Program-made: the position numbers and the translations under genes | NCBI RefSeq assembly: GCF_001417955.2 | Contig: NZ_LKTM01000383.1 | Location: 58,192-122,191 of the forward strand | DNA length: 64,000 nucleotides | DNA from: Mycobacterium gordonae | Lineage (GTDB): Bacteria; Actinomycetota; Actinomycetes; Mycobacteriales; Mycobacteriaceae | Direction: 5' to 3' | The notes under the pieces: model-generated | Told to the model about the DNA's origin: nothing | What the model saw: only the letters and a program-made list of their open reading frames with translations | The model's database searches: none | Shown: positions 61,774 through 64,000 of the stretch, in pieces | Position numbering within the stretch: position 1 is the first letter of the stretch | Layout: every line of letters begins with the position of its first letter

Positions 61774-62202
61774 TCAGCCCTGGGTGATGTAGGACTGCAG
61801 CTGCTGCTGCTCGGCCTCGAGCTCACCCATGCGGGTCTTGACCACGTCACCGATGCTGACGATGCCGATCAGCTTGCGGCCGTCGAGCACCGGCACGTGC
61901 CGCACCCGATTCTGGGTCATCAACACGCTGATGTTGTCCACCGTGTCGGACTTCGTACAGGTGGCGACGGCACTGGTCATGATCTTGGAGACGGGCCGCG
62001 ACAACACGCTGGCACCGTGCACGTGCAGTTGGCGCACCACGTCGCGTTCCGACACGATGCCGACCACGCCCTCGTCGCCCATCACCACCATGGCGCCGAT
62101 GTTCTGTTCGGCCAGACCGGCAAGCAGTTCCCGGACCGTCGCGTCTGGGTTGATCGTCGTCACCGCCGCACCCTTGTTCCGCAAGACGTCCGCGATCCGC
62201 AT
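61774..62202 (-). CDS. CBS-domain pair protein (Rv2406c-like)
   Basis: A 142-residue protein made of two CBS domains: MRIADVLRNKGAAVTTINPDATVRELLAGL with GVVGIVSERDVVRQL, and VSKIMTSAVATCTKSDTVDNISVLMTQNRVRHVPVLDGRKLIGIVSIGDVV. It ends in a Gln-rich helix. CBS pairs bind adenosyl ligands such as AMP, ATP or SAM; no partner domain is attached. ATG at 62202 is chosen (MRIADVLR) because the upstream extension is not CBS-like. It corresponds to Rv2406c and is convergent with the MazF-like gene across the hairpin. Confidence 0.92.
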   Translation of the reverse strand: MRIADVLRNKGAAVTTINPDATVRELLAGLAEQNIGAMVVMGDEGVVGIVSERDVVRQLHVHGASVLSRPVSKIMTSAVATCTKSDTVDNISVLMTQNRVRHVPVLDGRKLIGIVSIGDVVKTRMGELEAEQQQLQSYITQG

Positions 62203-62342
62203 CAATGCCTCCCGTCGGTGGTGATCTGATTCACACAGGCTACGACTAACTCGGCCGACGGGAAAGGAGACATCCTGTCCCGCGCGCACCCGAATCGGCC
62301 GATTGCGGTGAACACACCGGGCCGGCTTGCAAGGATGGGGCC

Positions 62343-63185
62343 ATGATCGAGGTCACCCTGCTCGGAACCGGAAGCCCCATCCCAGACCCCAACCGCGCCG
62401 GACCGGCCACCCTGGTTCGCGCGGGCGGGCAGGTGTTCCTGGTGGATTGTGGCCGCGGGGTGCTGCAGCGTGCGGCTGCGGTGGGCGTCGGCGCCGCTGG
62501 GCTGTCGGCGCTGCTGCTCACCCATCTGCACAGTGACCACATCGCCGAGCTCGGGGACGTGCTCATCACCAGCTGGGTGACGAACTTCGCGCCCGATCCC
62601 CCGCCGCTGCAGATCATCGGCCCGCCGGGAACCGCGGAGGTGGTGCAGGCGACGCTGAAGGCGTTCGGCCATGACATCGGTTACCGCATCGCCCACCACG
62701 CCGACCTGAACGCACCGCCGCCGATCGAGGTCCATGAGCACACCGACGGGCCGGTGTGGGACCGCGACGGCGTGACGATCCGGGTGGCGCCGACCGATCA
62801 CCGACCGGTCGCGCCCACCATCGGATTCCGCATCGAGTTCGACGGCGCCTCGGTGGTGCTGGCGGGCGACACCGTGCCATGTCCCACCTTGGACGAATTA
62901 GCCTCTGGCGCAGATGCTTTGGTGCACACAGTGATCCGCAAGGACATCCTGACCCATGTTCCGCAGCAGCGGGTGAAGGACGTCTGCGACTACCACTCGT
63001 CGGTGCAGGAGGCCGCCGCGACCGCCGCCCGCGCGGGCGTGGGCACCCTGATCATGACGCACTATGTGCCCGCCGTCGTGCCGGGCCAGGAGGAGCAGTG
63101 GCGGGCGTTGGCCGCCACCGAGTTCGGCGGGCGAGTCGAGTTGGGCGACGACCTGCACCGTGTGGAGGTCTCGGCGCGGCGGTAA
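62343..63185 (+). CDS. Ribonuclease Z-like metallo-beta-lactamase-fold protein (Rv2407-like)
   Basis: A 280-residue metallo-hydrolase starting MIEVTLLGTGSPIPDP, with metal motif LLTHLHSDHIAELGD (HxHxDH), VVLAGDT with the bridging Asp, and LIMTHYVP. It matches the elaC/RNase Z group that trims tRNA 3' ends, though it lacks an obvious exosite arm, so arylsulfatase-like or other activity remains possible. ATG at 62343. It corresponds to Rv2407 and is followed 88 bp later by the PE_PGRS gene. Confidence 0.85.
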   Translation: MIEVTLLGTGSPIPDPNRAGPATLVRAGGQVFLVDCGRGVLQRAAAVGVGAAGLSALLLTHLHSDHIAELGDVLITSWVTNFAPDPPPLQIIGPPGTAEVVQATLKAFGHDIGYRIAHHADLNAPPPIEVHEHTDGPVWDRDGVTIRVAPTDHRPVAPTIGFRIEFDGASVVLAGDTVPCPTLDELASGADALVHTVIRKDILTHVPQQRVKDVCDYHSSVQEAAATAARAGVGTLIMTHYVPAVVPGQEEQWRALAATEFGGRVELGDDLHRVEVSARR

Positions 63186-63273
63186 CGGCCACGCTTCGTC
63201 CAGGTGGAAATGGATGTCCTCGCGCTGACATCGAGGTACTATCCGCTCCTGCCGATTCGTCGAAAGGTGCCGC

Positions 63274-64000
63274 ATGTCGTGGTTCGCCGTGGGGCCAGAG
63301 GCAGTCGCGGCTGCCGCGGACAGCCTGGCCGGCGTCGGCTCCACGATCGGTGAGGCCAATGTCGCCGCGGCTCTGCAAACGGCCGGCGTGCCGGCGGCCG
63401 CGGCCGATCAGGTCTCGGCGGCGGTAGCGGCGTTCTGGGGATCGCACGCGCAGGGCTACCAGAACATCAGCGCTCAGATGTCGGCATTTCACGACCAGTT
63501 CGTCCAGGCGCTGAACAGCAGTGGCGCGGCCTACGCCAACGCCGAGGCGGCAGCCGCGTCGCCGCTGCAGGATCTGCTCGGTGTCATCAACGCGCCCACC
63601 CAGCAGCTGCTCGGGCGGCCACTGATCGGTGACGGCGCGGACGGCGGCACCGTCGGGGGCGTCGGCCAGGCCGGTGGCGCCGGCGGACTGCTGTATGGCA
63701 ACGGCGGCCGCGGCGGGAACAGCACGAACACCGGAGCGGTCGGTGGTAGCGGTGGAGCAGCCGGATTGATCGGTAACGGCGGCGCCGGCGGCAATGGCGG
63801 CGGCGCCGCGGCCGGCGGGGCCGGCGGCAACGCGTGGCTGCTCGGGACGGGTGGCGCCGGGGGCAGCGGTGGCGTCAATGCCGTCGGCCTCAACGGCGGC
63901 ATCGGTGGAAACGGCGGCATGGGCGGCTTGTTCTTCGGCAACGGTGGGGTGGGCGGCGTCGGCGGAGCCGGCGGTGGACTCGCTGCGGGCGGAGCCGGCG
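63274..64000 (+). CDS. PE_PGRS family protein, 5' part only
   Basis: An open frame of 242 residues that runs off the right edge. The PE domain spans about residues 1-95 (MSWFAVGPEAVAAAADSLAG to SGAAYANAEAAAASPLQDLLGVINAP). Then follow Gly/Ala-rich PGRS repeats (GGAGG, GNGG, LLYGNGG) from about residue 120, with the linker LLGRPLIGDGADG typical of PE_PGRS proteins. ATG at 63274 has GAAAGGTG upstream. PE proteins are usually exported by ESX-5 to the cell surface. In M. tuberculosis the PE24 gene occupies this place. The C-terminus and full size cannot be seen. Confidence 0.92.
   Translation, partial: MSWFAVGPEAVAAAADSLAGVGSTIGEANVAAALQTAGVPAAAADQVSAAVAAFWGSHAQGYQNISAQMSAFHDQFVQALNSSGAAYANAEAAAASPLQDLLGVINAPTQQLLGRPLIGDGADGGTVGGVGQAGGAGGLLYGNGGRGGNSTNTGAVGGSGGAAGLIGNGGAGGNGGGAAAGGAGGNAWLLGTGGAGGSGGVNAVGLNGGIGGNGGMGGLFFGNGGVGGVGGAGGGLAAGGAG

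Noticed and set aside
63531..63941. Proline-rich minus-strand frame
   Set aside because: It is the complement of the PGRS Gly-Gly repeat; proline runs are expected from that.
63650..64000. PGRS Gly-rich repeats as a CRISPR array
   Set aside because: The repeats are codon-based, short and irregular, lack uniform spacers and lie in an open frame.

Overview
The window is chromosomal DNA of a high-GC mycobacterium. The evidence is a PE_PGRS gene, a mycobactin cluster with IdeR-type boxes, MmpS/MmpL, a DosR-box-preceded Rv0079-like gene, an MTB12/CFP2-type antigen, and backbone gene order that follows the M. tuberculosis Rv2366c-Rv2408 segment. Family and Rv assignments come from reading motifs and recalling homologues; no database search was run. 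I saw no transposase, tRNA, rRNA or CRISPR array.

Layout. (1) 1-9.1 kb: conserved housekeeping block on the minus strand (CBS/HlyC membrane protein, ybeY, phoH, rsmE, dnaJ2, hrcA), a small conserved gene and the MTB12 antigen. It is interrupted at 2.2-5.0 kb by a TetR/hydrolase pair with two identical operator palindromes, a mycothiol-type DinB-fold protein and a SnoaL-like protein. (2) 9.2-33 kb: siderophore cluster in an order unlike M. tuberculosis: a SagB-type dehydrogenase (+), then mbtE-mbtF-mbtB (-), mbtK-mbtT-mbtC-mbtD (+), mbtG-mbtH (-) and mbtA (+). (3) 33-44 kb: a small membrane protein plus mmpS-mmpL (likely siderophore export), then mbtJ followed by an SDR, a ferritin-like di-iron protein, a Baeyer-Villiger-type monooxygenase and a MerR regulator; on the other strand an Rv0079-like ribosome-associated protein and a DesA1-like desaturase. 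(4) 44-49 kb: mbtI, a 73-aa unknown, an SbtA-type permease and hemW. (5) 48.9-56.7 kb: sulfate assimilation (nirA-cysH-chelatase on +; subI-cysT-cysW-cysA on -). Each operon is preceded by a short, apparently leaderless ORF ending in a cysteine cluster. (6) 56.7-64 kb: small membrane proteins, trehalase, lepA, a PemK/MazF-like protein, a CBS protein, an RNase Z-like hydrolase and the start of a PE_PGRS gene.

How it works together. MbtI makes salicylate, MbtA loads it on the aryl carrier of MbtB, and MbtB cyclises Ser/Thr to an oxazoline. MbtE, MbtC/D and MbtF extend the chain with acyl-hydroxylysines (made by MbtK and MbtG) and a short polyketide unit. MbtT edits and MmpS/MmpL probably export. 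The most interesting departure is the SagB/McbC/BlmIII-type flavin dehydrogenase whose 3' end overlaps that of mbtB: it predicts oxidation of the oxazoline to an oxazole, that is, a nocobactin-like rather than a classical mycobactin siderophore. The paired Cys-rich leader ORFs and the DosR-box desaturase operon are the next most useful leads.
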